Below are positions 35,307 to 46,507 of a DNA stretch of 64,000 bases, one piece after another (position 1 is the first letter of the stretch; each line of letters opens with the position of its first letter). The stretch is from contig NZ_VYQE01000003.1 of assembly GCF_008710275.1 (NCBI RefSeq), positions 310,001-374,000 of the forward strand. The letters are read 5' to 3'. The DNA comes from Histidinibacterium aquaticum (lineage in GTDB: Bacteria; Pseudomonadota; Alphaproteobacteria; Rhodobacterales; Rhodobacteraceae). The notes under the pieces are model-generated. The model ran no database searches, had not been told where the DNA came from, and worked only from the letters and a program-made list of their open reading frames with translations. The translations under genes were made by a program, and so were the position numbers.

Positions 35307-36107
35307 TCAGCCGCCCCAGATGTAGACGGCGGCGAAGAGGAAGAGCCAGACCACATCGACGAAGTGCCAGTACCAGGCGGCGGCTTCGAAGCCGACATGG
35401 TTCGTCGCGGTGAAGTGGCCGCGCATGACGCGCAGCAGGCAGACGAAGAGGAAGATCGTCCCGATGATCACGTGCGCCCCGTGGAAGCCCGTCGCCATGA
35501 AGAAGTTGGCGCCGTAAATGTTCCCGGCGAAGCCGAAGGCGGCGTGGCTGTACTCGTAGGCCTGGAAGAAGGTGAAGATCAGGCCGAGCAGCACCGCCAG
35601 CGTCAGGCCGTACTTCACGTCGTCGCGGTTCTCCTCGTGAACCAGGGCGTGGTGCGCCCAGGTCGCGGCGGCGCCCGAGCACAGCAGGATAAGCGTGTTG
35701 ATCAGCGGCAGGTGCCAGGGGTCGAAGGTCTCGATCCCCGCCGGCGGCCACTGGCCGTCGATCGCCGGGCTGTCGGGGCCCATCGGGTACATGGCGTGCT
35801 TGAAGAAGCTCCAGAACCAGGCCGCGAAGAACATCACTTCGGACATGATGAAGAGGATGAAGCCGTAGCGCAGGCCGATCCGGACGACCGGCGTGTGGTC
35901 GCCGACCTTGTTCTCGGTGATCGTGTCCGCCCACCAGCCGAACATCACGTAGGCGACGAGGACGAACCCGATCAGGAACAGCCAGAAGCTGTTGCCGTGC
36001 ATCCAGAGCACGGCGCCGAAGAGCATGATGAAGGCCCCGAGCGCACCGAGGAACGGCCAGATCGAGGGGTTCAGGATGTGGTAGTCGTGGTTCTTTTCAT
36101 GCGCCAT
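35307..36107 (-). CDS. ctaE: Cytochrome c oxidase subunit III (aa3-type)
   Basis: 266 residues from ATG 36107 ([20 protein letters not shown]), seven membrane helices. [28 protein letters not shown]-type stretch [18 protein letters not shown] and [19 protein letters not shown] are subunit III signatures, with the membrane Glu in the SEVMFF helix. It stabilises the oxidase core in the inner membrane. Followed by a strong hairpin cluster, preceded by ctaG 23 bases away. Confidence 0.96.
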   Translation of the reverse strand: MAHEKNHDYHILNPSIWPFLGALGAFIMLFGAVLWMHGNSFWLFLIGFVLVAYVMFGWWADTITENKVGDHTPVVRIGLRYGFILFIMSEVMFFAAWFWSFFKHAMYPMGPDSPAIDGQWPPAGIETFDPWHLPLINTLILLCSGAAATWAHHALVHEENRDDVKYGLTLAVLLGLIFTFFQAYEYSHAAFGFAGNIYGANFFMATGFHGAHVIIGTIFLFVCLLRVMRGHFTATNHVGFEAAAWYWHFVDVVWLFLFAAVYIWGG

Positions 36108-36130
36108 TTCGTTGTCCCTCGGGCGTCCTG

Positions 36131-36721
36131 TTATTGGGTCACGTCGAGTGCGGCCTGCTCGTAGCTCTCGGGCAGGTCGATCTCGTAGAAGGTATAGGAC
36201 AGCGTGATCGTGTGGATGTACTGCCCTTCGCGGTCGTCGACAATCGCCGGGTCGACGAAGAAGCTGACCGGCATCTGCACCGTCTCGCCCGGGGCGAGCA
36301 CCTGTTCGGTGAAGCAGAAGCACTCGATCTTGTCGAAGAATCCGCCCGCCTGGTAGGGCGTGACGTTATAGGCGGCCTGCCCCGCGATCGGCTTGTCGGT
36401 CGGGTTGGAGGCCTCGAAGAACGCCAGCCCGGTCTCGCCGATCCGGATCTCCATCTCGTTCTGGACCGGCTTGAAGCTCCAGGGCATGCCGCGCTCGAGG
36501 CTGCCGTCGAAGCGCACGGTGATCGTCTGGTCGAGCACCTGGTCGGCGCCCGCCTCCGCGACGTTCGTCGCGCCGCCGAAGCCCGTCACCCGGCAGAACC
36601 AGTCGTAGAAGGGCACCGCGGCCCAGGCCATGCCGCCCATGAAGATCACGACGCCCACCGTCGCGAAAGCGGTCCGCGTCGGACCGGTCAGGTCCTGCCA
36701 CCAGGTCAGGAGCCGTCTCAT
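36131..36721 (-). CDS. ctaG: Cytochrome c oxidase copper-delivery protein, Cox11 family
   Basis: 196 residues; one N-terminal membrane anchor (about 20-38) and a periplasmic beta domain. The copper-binding CFCF motif is at Cys134/Cys136 ([10 protein letters not shown]), with the additional conserved Cys43 in [10 protein letters not shown]. It delivers copper to Cu-B of subunit I. The start overlaps the stop of the small membrane protein by four bases. Confidence 0.95.
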   Translation of the reverse strand: MRRLLTWWQDLTGPTRTAFATVGVVIFMGGMAWAAVPFYDWFCRVTGFGGATNVAEAGADQVLDQTITVRFDGSLERGMPWSFKPVQNEMEIRIGETGLAFFEASNPTDKPIAGQAAYNVTPYQAGGFFDKIECFCFTEQVLAPGETVQMPVSFFVDPAIVDDREGQYIHTITLSYTFYEIDLPESYEQAALDVTQ

Positions 36722-36936
36722 TGTGCACCGCCTTCCGACGCCTCGATGGCGGCCGGCTCGATCTGCGGGCGCGCGACGTGGTCGAAACGCTCCATCTGGC
36801 TGATGTCGCCGAGGCCCAGCACCTTGACCACCGTGAGGGCGAAGACGATGCCGACGAAGCCCACCAGGATGAGCCCCACGCCGGTGTTCCGCCCGCGGCG
36901 GCGGTCATGCATTTCGTGTTCCACGCGGATGGCCAT
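36718..36936 (-). CDS. Small membrane protein of the cta operon (CoxF-like)
   Basis: 72 residues with a basic N-terminus (RVEHEMHDRRRGRN), one hydrophobic helix (VGLILVGFVGIVFALTVVKVLG) and a soluble tail. It lies between ctaB and ctaG with overlaps on both sides, as small proteins of this kind do in alphaproteobacterial cta operons, where they are annotated as CoxF or assembly factors. Topology predicts a single-span inner-membrane protein. A role in oxidase assembly follows from position only. Confidence 0.8.
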   Translation of the reverse strand: MAIRVEHEMHDRRRGRNTGVGLILVGFVGIVFALTVVKVLGLGDISQMERFDHVARPQIEPAAIEASEGGAQ

Positions 36937-37871
36937 TACCAGCCTCCCAGTCCGAACGGCGCAAGGCTCGTCTCGAGCATCAGGGCGCCGAAGTGCAGGA
37001 ACAAGTAGTAGAGTGACTGGCGGAACACGGCCTTTTCGGTCTCGTAGTTGTCCGCCTCCGCCTGTCCCTCGTCACGGCGCCAGATGTCCCAGGCGCCCTT
37101 CAGAAAGCGGATGTTGAGGATCGCCGAGACCGCCAGGTAGAGCGGTCCGCCGATGGAGGTGAAGCCGATGGCGAGCGCCACGGGCACCAGCGCCAGGGTG
37201 TAGCCCAGGACGTGGTTGCGGGTGGAGCGGCGGCCGTTCGTCTCGGTCAGCATGGGCACGCCGGCATCGCCGTAGTCGGATTTCACGAAGAGCGCCAGCG
37301 CCCAGAAGTGCGGCGGGGTCCACATGAAGATCAGCCCGAACATCAGCCAGGCCTCGGGGGCCATGGAGCCGGTCGCGCAGACCCAGCCGAGCAGCGGGGG
37401 AAAGGCCCCTGCCGCGCCGCCGATCACGATGTTCTGCGGCGTCGAGCGCTTCAGCCACATCGAGTAGACCACGGCGTAGAAGAAGATGGTGAAGGCGAGG
37501 ATCGCCGCCGCCAGCCAGTTCGCCGCCAGCCCGAGCATCACCACCGAGAAGCCGGAGAGCGCGAGCCCGATGGCAAGCGCCTCGCCCGCTTCGACCCGAC
37601 CGGAGGGGATGGGACGCTTCGCCGTGCGGCGCATGCGCGCGTCGATATCGGCGTCCCACCACATGTTCAGCGCGCCGGAGGCTCCGGCGCCGACCGCGAT
37701 GCAGAGGATCGCGATGGCCGCCTCGATCGGGTGCATCGAGACCGGCGCGACCACGAGCCCGGCGAGCGCGGTGAAGACCACGAGCGACATGACGCGCGGC
37801 TTGAGGAGGGCGAAGTAGTCGCCCATGCCCGGCTCGTGCAGCCTCGTGTCGTCGGCGGAAATCTCAGTCAT
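36936..37871 (-). CDS. ctaB: Protoheme IX farnesyltransferase (heme O synthase)
   Basis: 311 residues with about nine helices. The prenyl-diphosphate/Mg motif NMWWDADIDARMRRTAKRP and FALIFMWTPPHFWALALF-type stretch LMFGLIFMWTPPHFWALAL are UbiA/CtaB signatures. It converts protoheme to heme O, precursor of the heme a used by aa3 oxidase. Its stop shares one base with the next start. Position after ctaC is as in Paracoccus/Rhodobacter. Confidence 0.95.
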   Translation of the reverse strand: MTEISADDTRLHEPGMGDYFALLKPRVMSLVVFTALAGLVVAPVSMHPIEAAIAILCIAVGAGASGALNMWWDADIDARMRRTAKRPIPSGRVEAGEALAIGLALSGFSVVMLGLAANWLAAAILAFTIFFYAVVYSMWLKRSTPQNIVIGGAAGAFPPLLGWVCATGSMAPEAWLMFGLIFMWTPPHFWALALFVKSDYGDAGVPMLTETNGRRSTRNHVLGYTLALVPVALAIGFTSIGGPLYLAVSAILNIRFLKGAWDIWRRDEGQAEADNYETEKAVFRQSLYYLFLHFGALMLETSLAPFGLGGW

Positions 37872-37929
37872 CGTCGTCCTTCGAGTGGCGGGACCAGGGA
37901 CGGTCCCGCGTCGGATCGGTTCATCCCGC

Positions 37930-38796
37930 TCAGGCAGGGAATTCCTCGCGCGCCGCCTCGATCCAGGCGTCGTACTCTTCCTGGCTCACGACCTTGACCG
38001 TGATCGGCATGTAGGCGTGATCCTGGCCGCAGAGCTCGGAGCACTGGCCGAAGTAGATGCCTTCCTGCTCGGCCTCGAACCACAGCTCGGCGAGGCGTCC
38101 GGGAACGGCGTCCTGTTTCACGCCGAAGGCGGGCACGGTCCAGGAGTGGATCACGTCGGCGCCGGTGACCTGCACCACGACGGTCGCGCCGACCGGCAGG
38201 ACCAGCGGGTTGTCCGTGGCGAGCTTGAACTGCTCCTCGCCGTAGCCGGCCTCTTCGAGGCGGGCGACGATGTCGTCGTTCAGGTTGCCCTCGCCGTAGC
38301 CGATCATGAAGGCGTCGAAGTAGATGTTCTCGTCAGGGTACTCGTAGCCCCAGTACCACTGGTAGCCGGTCGCCTTCACCACGATGTCGGCCTCCGGGAT
38401 CTCCTGCTGCTTGAAGAGAACGGGCAGCGAGAAGGAGCCGATGAAGACCAGGATGATGATCGGGACCACGGTCCAGGCGATCTCGAGCGGCGAGTTGTGC
38501 GTGAAGCTCGCCGGCGTCTTGTTGGACTTCCAGTTGTACCGGAGGATCACCCAGGCCAGCAGGCCGACCACGAAGAGCGTGATCGCCGAGATGATGACCA
38601 GCAGCATGTTGTCCAGCCAGTGGATGTCCCGGGCGAGCTCCGTCGCGGCGGGCTGCCATCCGGTGCCGCCGGGAATGGGTTGCCCGATGATCGGCAGGTC
38701 CTCGCCCACCTCGATCTGCGCCCAGGCGGCGCCGCCGCTGGCGAAAAGGCCCGTGAGGGCGGTCATCCCGCGGGTGACGAGAGCTTTCGTCCGCAT
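37930..38796 (-). CDS. ctaC: Cytochrome c oxidase subunit II
   Basis: 288 residues from ATG 38796; the longer frame upstream lacks sense. Cleavable signal (MRTKALVTRGMTALTGLFASGGAAWAQ), two membrane helices (about 61-84 and 104-126) and a periplasmic cupredoxin domain. The complete Cu-A ligand set is present: His217, then CSELCGQDHAYM with Cys252, Glu254, Cys256, His260 and Met263. It receives electrons from cytochrome c. First gene of the ctaC-B-small-G-E unit; subunit I is not in the window. Confidence 0.97.
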   Translation of the reverse strand: MRTKALVTRGMTALTGLFASGGAAWAQIEVGEDLPIIGQPIPGGTGWQPAATELARDIHWLDNMLLVIISAITLFVVGLLAWVILRYNWKSNKTPASFTHNSPLEIAWTVVPIIILVFIGSFSLPVLFKQQEIPEADIVVKATGYQWYWGYEYPDENIYFDAFMIGYGEGNLNDDIVARLEEAGYGEEQFKLATDNPLVLPVGATVVVQVTGADVIHSWTVPAFGVKQDAVPGRLAELWFEAEQEGIYFGQCSELCGQDHAYMPITVKVVSQEEYDAWIEAAREEFPA

Positions 38797-38966
38797 CGCA
38801 AATCCTCGTGTCTCTGGGCGCGGCCGGGCGCGCCGCCGTCGCGACCCCGCACCGGGGGCCGTTGTCTCCGGCCGCGGTATTCCCATATTGGGCGGGTCGA
38901 AACAAGCAGGGCAGTTGCGGCAAACTGACCCTTTCTGACCCAGATCAATTCAAGGACCGCCCCCTC

Positions 38967-40388
38967 ATGGCAGATACCTCCTTTCGTCCCTTCGAGACCG
39001 CCCTCGACAAGGACCGGGCGCTCGCCCTCGTCCGGGAGGCCGTCGCGGGGGCCGACGACGGCGAGCTCTTCCTCGAGCGCAGGCGGTCGGAGGTGCTCTC
39101 CTTCGACGACGGACGCCTGAGAACGGCAAGCTACGACGCCTCCGAGGGATTCGGCCTGCGCGCCGTGCGCGGCGAGGCGGCGGGATACGCCCATTCGACC
39201 ACCGTCGACGAGGCGGCGCTGCGCCGCGCGGTGGCCACCACGCGCCTCGCCGTGGGCGACGGCGGCGGCACCCTGGCCGAGCCTCCGGCCGGCACCAACA
39301 GAAAGCTCTACACGGACGCCGACCCGATGGAGGACGCGGGATTCTCCGGTAAGGTCGATGTCCTGCGCGAGATCGACGCCTATGCCCGCGCGCTCGATTC
39401 CCGGGTGGTCCAGGTCTCGGCCACCCTCGCCGCCTCGCACCAGGAGGTCGCGATCCTGCGGCCCGAAGGCGGGCTGGTGACCGACACCCGGCCGATGTCG
39501 CGGCTCAACATCTCGGTCATCGTCGAGGAGAACGGCCGGCGCGAGGGCGGCACGGCGGGGGCCGGCGGCCGGGCCGGGCTGCTCGCCCTGATCGAGCCTG
39601 GCCACTGGCAGGAGGCCGCCAAGGAGGCGCTGCGCATCGCGCTGGTGAACCTTCGCGCCGAAGCGGCGCCGGCAGGCGTCATGGACGTGGTCCTCGGCCC
39701 CGGTTGGCCCGGCATCCTGCTGCACGAGGCCATCGGCCACGGGCTTGAGGGCGACTTCAACCGCAAGGGGTCCTCGGCCTTCGCCGGTCTGATGGGCCAG
39801 CAGATCGCCGCCAAGGGCGTGACGGTGCTCGACGACGGCACCCTTCCCGACCGCCGCGGCTCGCTGACGGTGGACGACGAAGGCACGCCCTCGCATCGGA
39901 CCACGCTGATCGAGGACGGCAAGCTCGTCGGCTACATGCAGGACCGGCAAAACGCCCGCCTCATGGGCGTCGAGGCCACCGGCAACGGGCGGCGCGAGAG
40001 CTACGCGCATATCCCGATGCCGCGCATGACGAATACCTACATGCTCTCGGGCGACAGCACCCCGGCGGACCTGCTGACCGACGTGAAGGACGGGATCTAC
40101 GCCGTCGGCTTCGGCGGCGGCCAGGTCGACATCACCTCGGGCAAATTCGTCTTCTCCTGCACCGAGGCCTACCGCGTTAAGGACGGCAAGGTCGGCGCAC
40201 CGGTCAAGGGCGCCACTCTGATCGGCGACGGGGCGACGGCGCTGCAGAAGATCCGCGGGATCGGCAACGACCTGGAACTCGATCCCGGCATCGGCAACTG
40301 CGGCAAGGCGGGCCAGTGGGTGCCCGTGGGCGTCGGCCAGCCCTCGCTGCTGATCGGCGGGCTGACCGTGGGGGGCTCGGGCACCTGA
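38967..40388 (+). CDS. tldD: TldD metalloprotease
   Basis: 473 residues from ATG 38967 (MADTSFRPFETALDKDRA). HExxxH-type zinc motif HEAIGHGLEGD, preceded by GPGWPGILL and followed by PRMTNTYMLSGD and the C-terminal IGNDLELDPGIGNCG. TldD with TldE/PmbA processes modified peptides such as microcin B17 and degrades unfolded peptides; TldE is not in the window. Divergent from ctaC with a 170-base gap. Confidence 0.94.
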   Translation: MADTSFRPFETALDKDRALALVREAVAGADDGELFLERRRSEVLSFDDGRLRTASYDASEGFGLRAVRGEAAGYAHSTTVDEAALRRAVATTRLAVGDGGGTLAEPPAGTNRKLYTDADPMEDAGFSGKVDVLREIDAYARALDSRVVQVSATLAASHQEVAILRPEGGLVTDTRPMSRLNISVIVEENGRREGGTAGAGGRAGLLALIEPGHWQEAAKEALRIALVNLRAEAAPAGVMDVVLGPGWPGILLHEAIGHGLEGDFNRKGSSAFAGLMGQQIAAKGVTVLDDGTLPDRRGSLTVDDEGTPSHRTTLIEDGKLVGYMQDRQNARLMGVEATGNGRRESYAHIPMPRMTNTYMLSGDSTPADLLTDVKDGIYAVGFGGGQVDITSGKFVFSCTEAYRVKDGKVGAPVKGATLIGDGATALQKIRGIGNDLELDPGIGNCGKAGQWVPVGVGQPSLLIGGLTVGGSGT

Positions 40389-40472
40389 GCCCTCCCCAAA
40401 TCAGGGGATGACCTGTCAACGCTTCGTTAACTCTCGGTCGCTAGAACGAAGGGGCAACAGGCGGAGACCAGG

Positions 40473-41615
40473 ATGGTCGAGGGACAAGATTCTTCCACTC
40501 ACCCCCCACTCCCACCCACCACGGAAGACGATCGGCTGGATCGGCTTCGCCTGTTGCGCTCCCGGCGCGTGGGTCCCGCGACCTGGCATCGGCTGATGCG
40601 GGAGCACGGCACGGCCGCCGCGGCTCTCGCGGCCCTGCCCGGCATCGCCCGGGACTCGGGGGTCGAGGACTACGCCCCCTGCCCCGAAGCCGTGGCGCGG
40701 GCAGAGCTCAAGGCCGCCCGTGCCGCAGGCGCGCAGCCGCTCTGGTACGGCTCGCCCGACTATCCCGCCTCGCTCGCAGAGATCACGGATGCGCCCCCGT
40801 TGCTCTGGCTGCGCGGCCGGCCCGAGGCGCTGGATCGCCCCATGGTGGCGCTCGTGGGCGCGCGCAGCGCCTCGTCGCTCGGGACCCGCATGGCGCGCCG
40901 CCTGGCCGCGGAACTGGGGGAGGCCGGCTTCGTCGTCGTCTCCGGTCTCGCCCGCGGGATCGACGCCGCCGCCCACCACGCGGCACTGGAGGCCGGAACG
41001 CTCGCCGTCTGCGCCGGGGGCGTCGACGTGATCTACCCCTCCGAGAATACCGAGCTCGCCGACAGGATCGCCGGTACCGGCGCGCTCATCTCGGAGCAGC
41101 CGATGGGCCTGCAGCCCCAGGCCCGGCACTTTCCCGCGCGCAACCGCATCGTCTCGGGCATCGCCAGCGCCGTGGTCGTGGTCGAAGCCGCTCTGCGCTC
41201 GGGCTCGCTCATCACGGCAAGATCCGCGCTCGACCAGGGGCGCGAGGTCTTCGCGGTTCCCGGGCACCCGATGGACGGACGGGCGGGCGGCTGCAACATG
41301 CTCCTGCGGGACGGCGCGACGCTGGTGCGCTCCGCCGCAGACGTGCTTGAGGCGCTGGGAGAAGCCGCGCCAGCCCTTCAGGCCCGCCCCGAGAAGTCCG
41401 CGCCGCCGCAGCCGCGACCGCGGCCCGCATTGCGGGACATCGCGGCGCTCCATCGCCGGATCCTCGACCGTCTGAGCCCGGCCCCGGTGGCGGAAGACCA
41501 GCTCATCCGCGACGTCTCCGCCGCGCCGGGCGAGGTCGGACCGGCACTCACGGAGCTGGAGCTCGAAGGGCGCATCGCCCGCCAGCCGGGCGGGCTGCTC
41601 TCCCGGCTGTCCTGA
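40473..41615 (+). CDS. dprA: DNA-processing protein DprA
   Basis: 380 residues. N-terminal helical domain, Rossmann-like core with PPLLWLRGRPEALDRPMVALVGARSAS (in two blocks), VVSGLARGIDAAAHHAAL, VCAGGVDVIYPSENTEL, FPARNRIVSGIA and VPGHPMDGRAGGCNMLLRDGA, then a C-terminal winged-helix domain after about residue 310. DprA loads RecA on incoming single-stranded DNA. Presence fits natural or gene-transfer-agent uptake systems in this family. The start follows a 7-bp inverted repeat around 40430-40460. Confidence 0.94.
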   Translation: MVEGQDSSTHPPLPPTTEDDRLDRLRLLRSRRVGPATWHRLMREHGTAAAALAALPGIARDSGVEDYAPCPEAVARAELKAARAAGAQPLWYGSPDYPASLAEITDAPPLLWLRGRPEALDRPMVALVGARSASSLGTRMARRLAAELGEAGFVVVSGLARGIDAAAHHAALEAGTLAVCAGGVDVIYPSENTELADRIAGTGALISEQPMGLQPQARHFPARNRIVSGIASAVVVVEAALRSGSLITARSALDQGREVFAVPGHPMDGRAGGCNMLLRDGATLVRSAADVLEALGEAAPALQARPEKSAPPQPRPRPALRDIAALHRRILDRLSPAPVAEDQLIRDVSAAPGEVGPALTELELEGRIARQPGGLLSRLS

Positions 41616-41680
41616 CCCGGACCTCGCCGCCCGGCGACGAGTCGTTGGCGGGTCCGGGCAGTCGGTCCGGCACCCATTCA

Positions 41681-41710
41681 TTGACAAACCCCCCGGGCCC
41701 GCCACATCTA
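41681..41710 (+). promoter_or_regulatory. Candidate topA promoter
   Basis: A perfect TTGACA (41681-41686) is followed after 17-18 bases by ACATCT/CATCTA (41704-41710). It would start transcription some 35 bases before the topA ATG, and lies in a 135-base gap. The -10 is weak. Confidence 0.5.
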
Positions 41711-41750
41711 GGCGCCTTGAGCCGAACAGGCCCGGACCGAAGGAAACCGC

Positions 41751-44330
<2,580 letters not shown>

Positions 44331-44360
44331 GGATCCGGGTCACACTCGTGGATCGCGGGC

Positions 44361-44385
44361 CGGGCGGGCTAGGCCCTCCCGCCCG
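44361..44385 (+). terminator. Terminator after topA
   Basis: 8-bp stem CGGGCGGG (44361-44368) with CCCGCCCG (44378-44385), loop CTAGGCCCT, followed by the pyrimidine-rich TCTTCTGCT. It separates topA from the DUF484 gene. Confidence 0.65.
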
Positions 44386-44427
44386 TCTTCTGCTAGGCTC
44401 GGACAAAACAACGAAATCGAGCGAGGC

Positions 44428-45132
44428 ATGAGCAGCACTCCCCTGATGGACGACTCCGTCCGAAAGACGATCCTGTCCGATCCCGAGACCGTGCTCGAGG
44501 ACCAGGACATCATGCGCGCCCTCGTGGCCGCCAACGACCAGTCCATGGGCCAGAACATCGTCGATCTGCGCGGGATCGCGATGGAGCGGCTCGAGGCCCG
44601 GCTGGACCGGCTGGAAGAGACGCACCGCAACGTCATCGCGGCGGCCTACGAGAACCTGGCGGGAACCAACCAGATCCACCGCGCGGTGCTCAAGCTGCTG
44701 GATGCGACCCGCTTCGACGAGCTGCTCACCGGCCTCAAGACCGAGATCGGCGACATCCTTCGCGTCGACGCCATGGTGCTGGTGCTTGAGACCGGCTCGG
44801 GCGAGGGCTCGCAGCTCGACGGGATGGGCGATGTGCTGCACGTCGCTCCCAAGGGCTTCGTGGACGACTACATCTCCCGCGGCCGCAACACCGGCACCCG
44901 CCCTGTCACCCTGCGCCAGGCCCAGCCGCGGGACGGGACGCTCTACGGCGAGGCCGCCGGCGACCTGCGGTCCGAGGCGCTGATCCGGCTCGATCTCGGC
45001 GAGGGCCGCCTGCCGGGGATGCTGGCGATGGGCGCCGAGGACCCGCACCAGTTCACGCCGCAGCAGGGCACCGACCTGCTGTCCTTTTTCGGCGGCGTCT
45101 TCGAGCGGACGATGCGGCGGTGGCTGAGCTGA
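44428..45132 (+). CDS. DUF484 family protein
   Basis: 234 residues. MMDDSVRKTILSDPETVLEDQDIMRALV-like start, short coiled coil (LDRLEETHRNVIAAAYENLAG), then a GAF-like domain ending in LLSFFGGVFERTMRRWL. DUF484 proteins occur next to xerC in many proteobacteria, here with a 13-base overlap. Function unknown. A GAGCGAGG ribosome site precedes the ATG. Confidence 0.85.
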   Translation: MSSTPLMDDSVRKTILSDPETVLEDQDIMRALVAANDQSMGQNIVDLRGIAMERLEARLDRLEETHRNVIAAAYENLAGTNQIHRAVLKLLDATRFDELLTGLKTEIGDILRVDAMVLVLETGSGEGSQLDGMGDVLHVAPKGFVDDYISRGRNTGTRPVTLRQAQPRDGTLYGEAAGDLRSEALIRLDLGEGRLPGMLAMGAEDPHQFTPQQGTDLLSFFGGVFERTMRRWLS

Positions 45133-46049
45133 TCTCCCCCGCCCTCCGCGACGCACTCGCGGGCTGGATCGACCACATGCGCGCCCTGCGCGGCGCGGCC
45201 CCCAAGACCTGCGAGGCCTACCGCGCGGACGTGGCGGGCTTTCTCGCCTTCCTCGCGCAGCACCACGGCGAGAGCCAGGGCCTCGCCCCCCTCGTCCGAG
45301 TCACGGTCAGCGACATGCGCGCCTGGATGGCGCATGAGCGGTCGCGCGGCGTCTCGGCCCGTTCGCTCGCCCGGGCGCTCTCGGCGGTGAAGGGCTTCTA
45401 CCGCTGGATCGCCGAGCGCGAGGGCTTCGAGCCCACCGCCGTGCTGTCGACCCGTGCGCCCAAGTTCCAGAAGAAGCTGCCGCGCCCGCTCGCGCCGGAG
45501 GCCGCCACAGCGATGATCGAGCGGGTGGAGCTTCAGGCCCGCGAGCCCTGGATCGCCGCGCGCGACGCGGCCGTGGTCACCCTGCTCTACGGCTGCGGGC
45601 TGCGGATCTCCGAGGCGCTCTCGCTCACCCGGGCCGACGCTCCGCTCCCCGAGACGCTGCGCATCCGCGGCAAGGGCGGCAAGGAGCGGATCGTTCCGGT
45701 CATCGCTCCCGCCCGCGACGCGGTCGAGGCCTACCTGGAACTCTTCCCCTTCCCTTCCGAGCCGCACGAGCCGCTCTTCCGCGGCGCCCGGGGCGGTGCC
45801 CTGGGACCGCGCGCGGTGCAGAAGGTCATGGAGGCCGCACGCCTCCAGCTCGGCCTGCCCGCCACCGCCACGCCGCATGCCATGCGCCACAGCTTCGCCA
45901 CGCACCTGCTGACCGCCGGCGGCGACCTGAGGGCGATCCAGGAGCTGCTGGGTCATGCCTCTCTGAGCACGACCCAGGCCTATACCGCCGTGGACACAGC
46001 GCGCCTGCTGGAAGTCTACGCCGCGGCCCACCCGAGGGCACGGGGATGA
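45120..46049 (+). CDS. xerC: Tyrosine recombinase XerC
   Basis: 309 residues. The complete catalytic set is readable: Arg162 (YGCGLRISEAL), Lys185 (RGKGGKER), His253 and Arg256 (HAMRHSFATHLL), His279 (LGHASLSTTQ) and nucleophile Tyr288. N-terminal SAM-like core-binding domain from 1 to about 105. XerC with XerD resolves chromosome dimers at dif. The DUF484-xerC overlap indicates coupled translation; nothing suggests a phage or integron enzyme. Confidence 0.94.
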   Translation: MAELISPALRDALAGWIDHMRALRGAAPKTCEAYRADVAGFLAFLAQHHGESQGLAPLVRVTVSDMRAWMAHERSRGVSARSLARALSAVKGFYRWIAEREGFEPTAVLSTRAPKFQKKLPRPLAPEAATAMIERVELQAREPWIAARDAAVVTLLYGCGLRISEALSLTRADAPLPETLRIRGKGGKERIVPVIAPARDAVEAYLELFPFPSEPHEPLFRGARGGALGPRAVQKVMEAARLQLGLPATATPHAMRHSFATHLLTAGGDLRAIQELLGHASLSTTQAYTAVDTARLLEVYAAAHPRARG

Positions 46050-46462
46050 GCCGGATCCGCGGGCTCAATCACTTGACGCTCGCGGTCACCGACCTCAACC
46101 GCTCGCTGGCCTTCTACCGTGACCTGCTGGGGTGCACCCTGCGGGCGCGTTGGCCCGAGGGCGCCTACCTCGAGGCCGGCGATCTCTGGATCTGCCTTGC
46201 GCTGGACCCCGCCGCACGCGCGCGGCCGCATCCGGACTACAGCCATGTCGCCTTCACCGTCGCGGAGGAGGATATCGAGAGCCTCGGCACCCGCGTCCTG
46301 CAGCAGGCGGAGAGCTGGCGAGAGAACCGCAGCGAGGGCGCGTCGATCTACGTGCTGGACCCGGATGGCCACCGGCTGGAGCTGCACAGCGGCAGCCTGA
46401 AGACGCGCCTGGCCCACTACCGGGCCGATCCCGACAGTTCCGTGGAGATTTTCGAGCCATGA
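46046..46462 (+). CDS. FosA-like glutathione transferase of the VOC superfamily
   Basis: 138 residues with strong similarity to Mn-dependent FosA. Expected metal ligands are present: His9 (LNHLTLAV), His67 (DYSHVAF), Glu112 (GHRLELHSG). Fosfomycin-contact positions by alignment to Pseudomonas FosA: Thr11, Trp48, Ser96, Ser100, Tyr102 and Arg121 are kept, but the usual Lys90 is Arg92 here (WRENRSEG). It may inactivate fosfomycin with glutathione, or serve another thiol reaction. ATGA-coupled to xerC, so it is a chromosomal, not a mobile, copy. Confidence 0.85.
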   Translation: MSRIRGLNHLTLAVTDLNRSLAFYRDLLGCTLRARWPEGAYLEAGDLWICLALDPAARARPHPDYSHVAFTVAEEDIESLGTRVLQQAESWRENRSEGASIYVLDPDGHRLELHSGSLKTRLAHYRADPDSSVEIFEP

Positions 46463-46507
46463 CCCCCGCCCCTTTCGCAGCTCTGCGGTTTCCGGCATGA
46501 CGGGCCC

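Noticed and set aside
41616-41658. Stem-loop after dprA (8-bp arms 41616-41623 and 41651-41658) as a terminator
   Set aside because: The loop is 27 bases and no T tract follows; it may be chance in GC-rich DNA.
45120-46049. A mobile-element integrase
   Set aside because: The neighbours (DUF484, core genes) and full XerC motif set identify the housekeeping recombinase; no attachment site or mobile genes are nearby.
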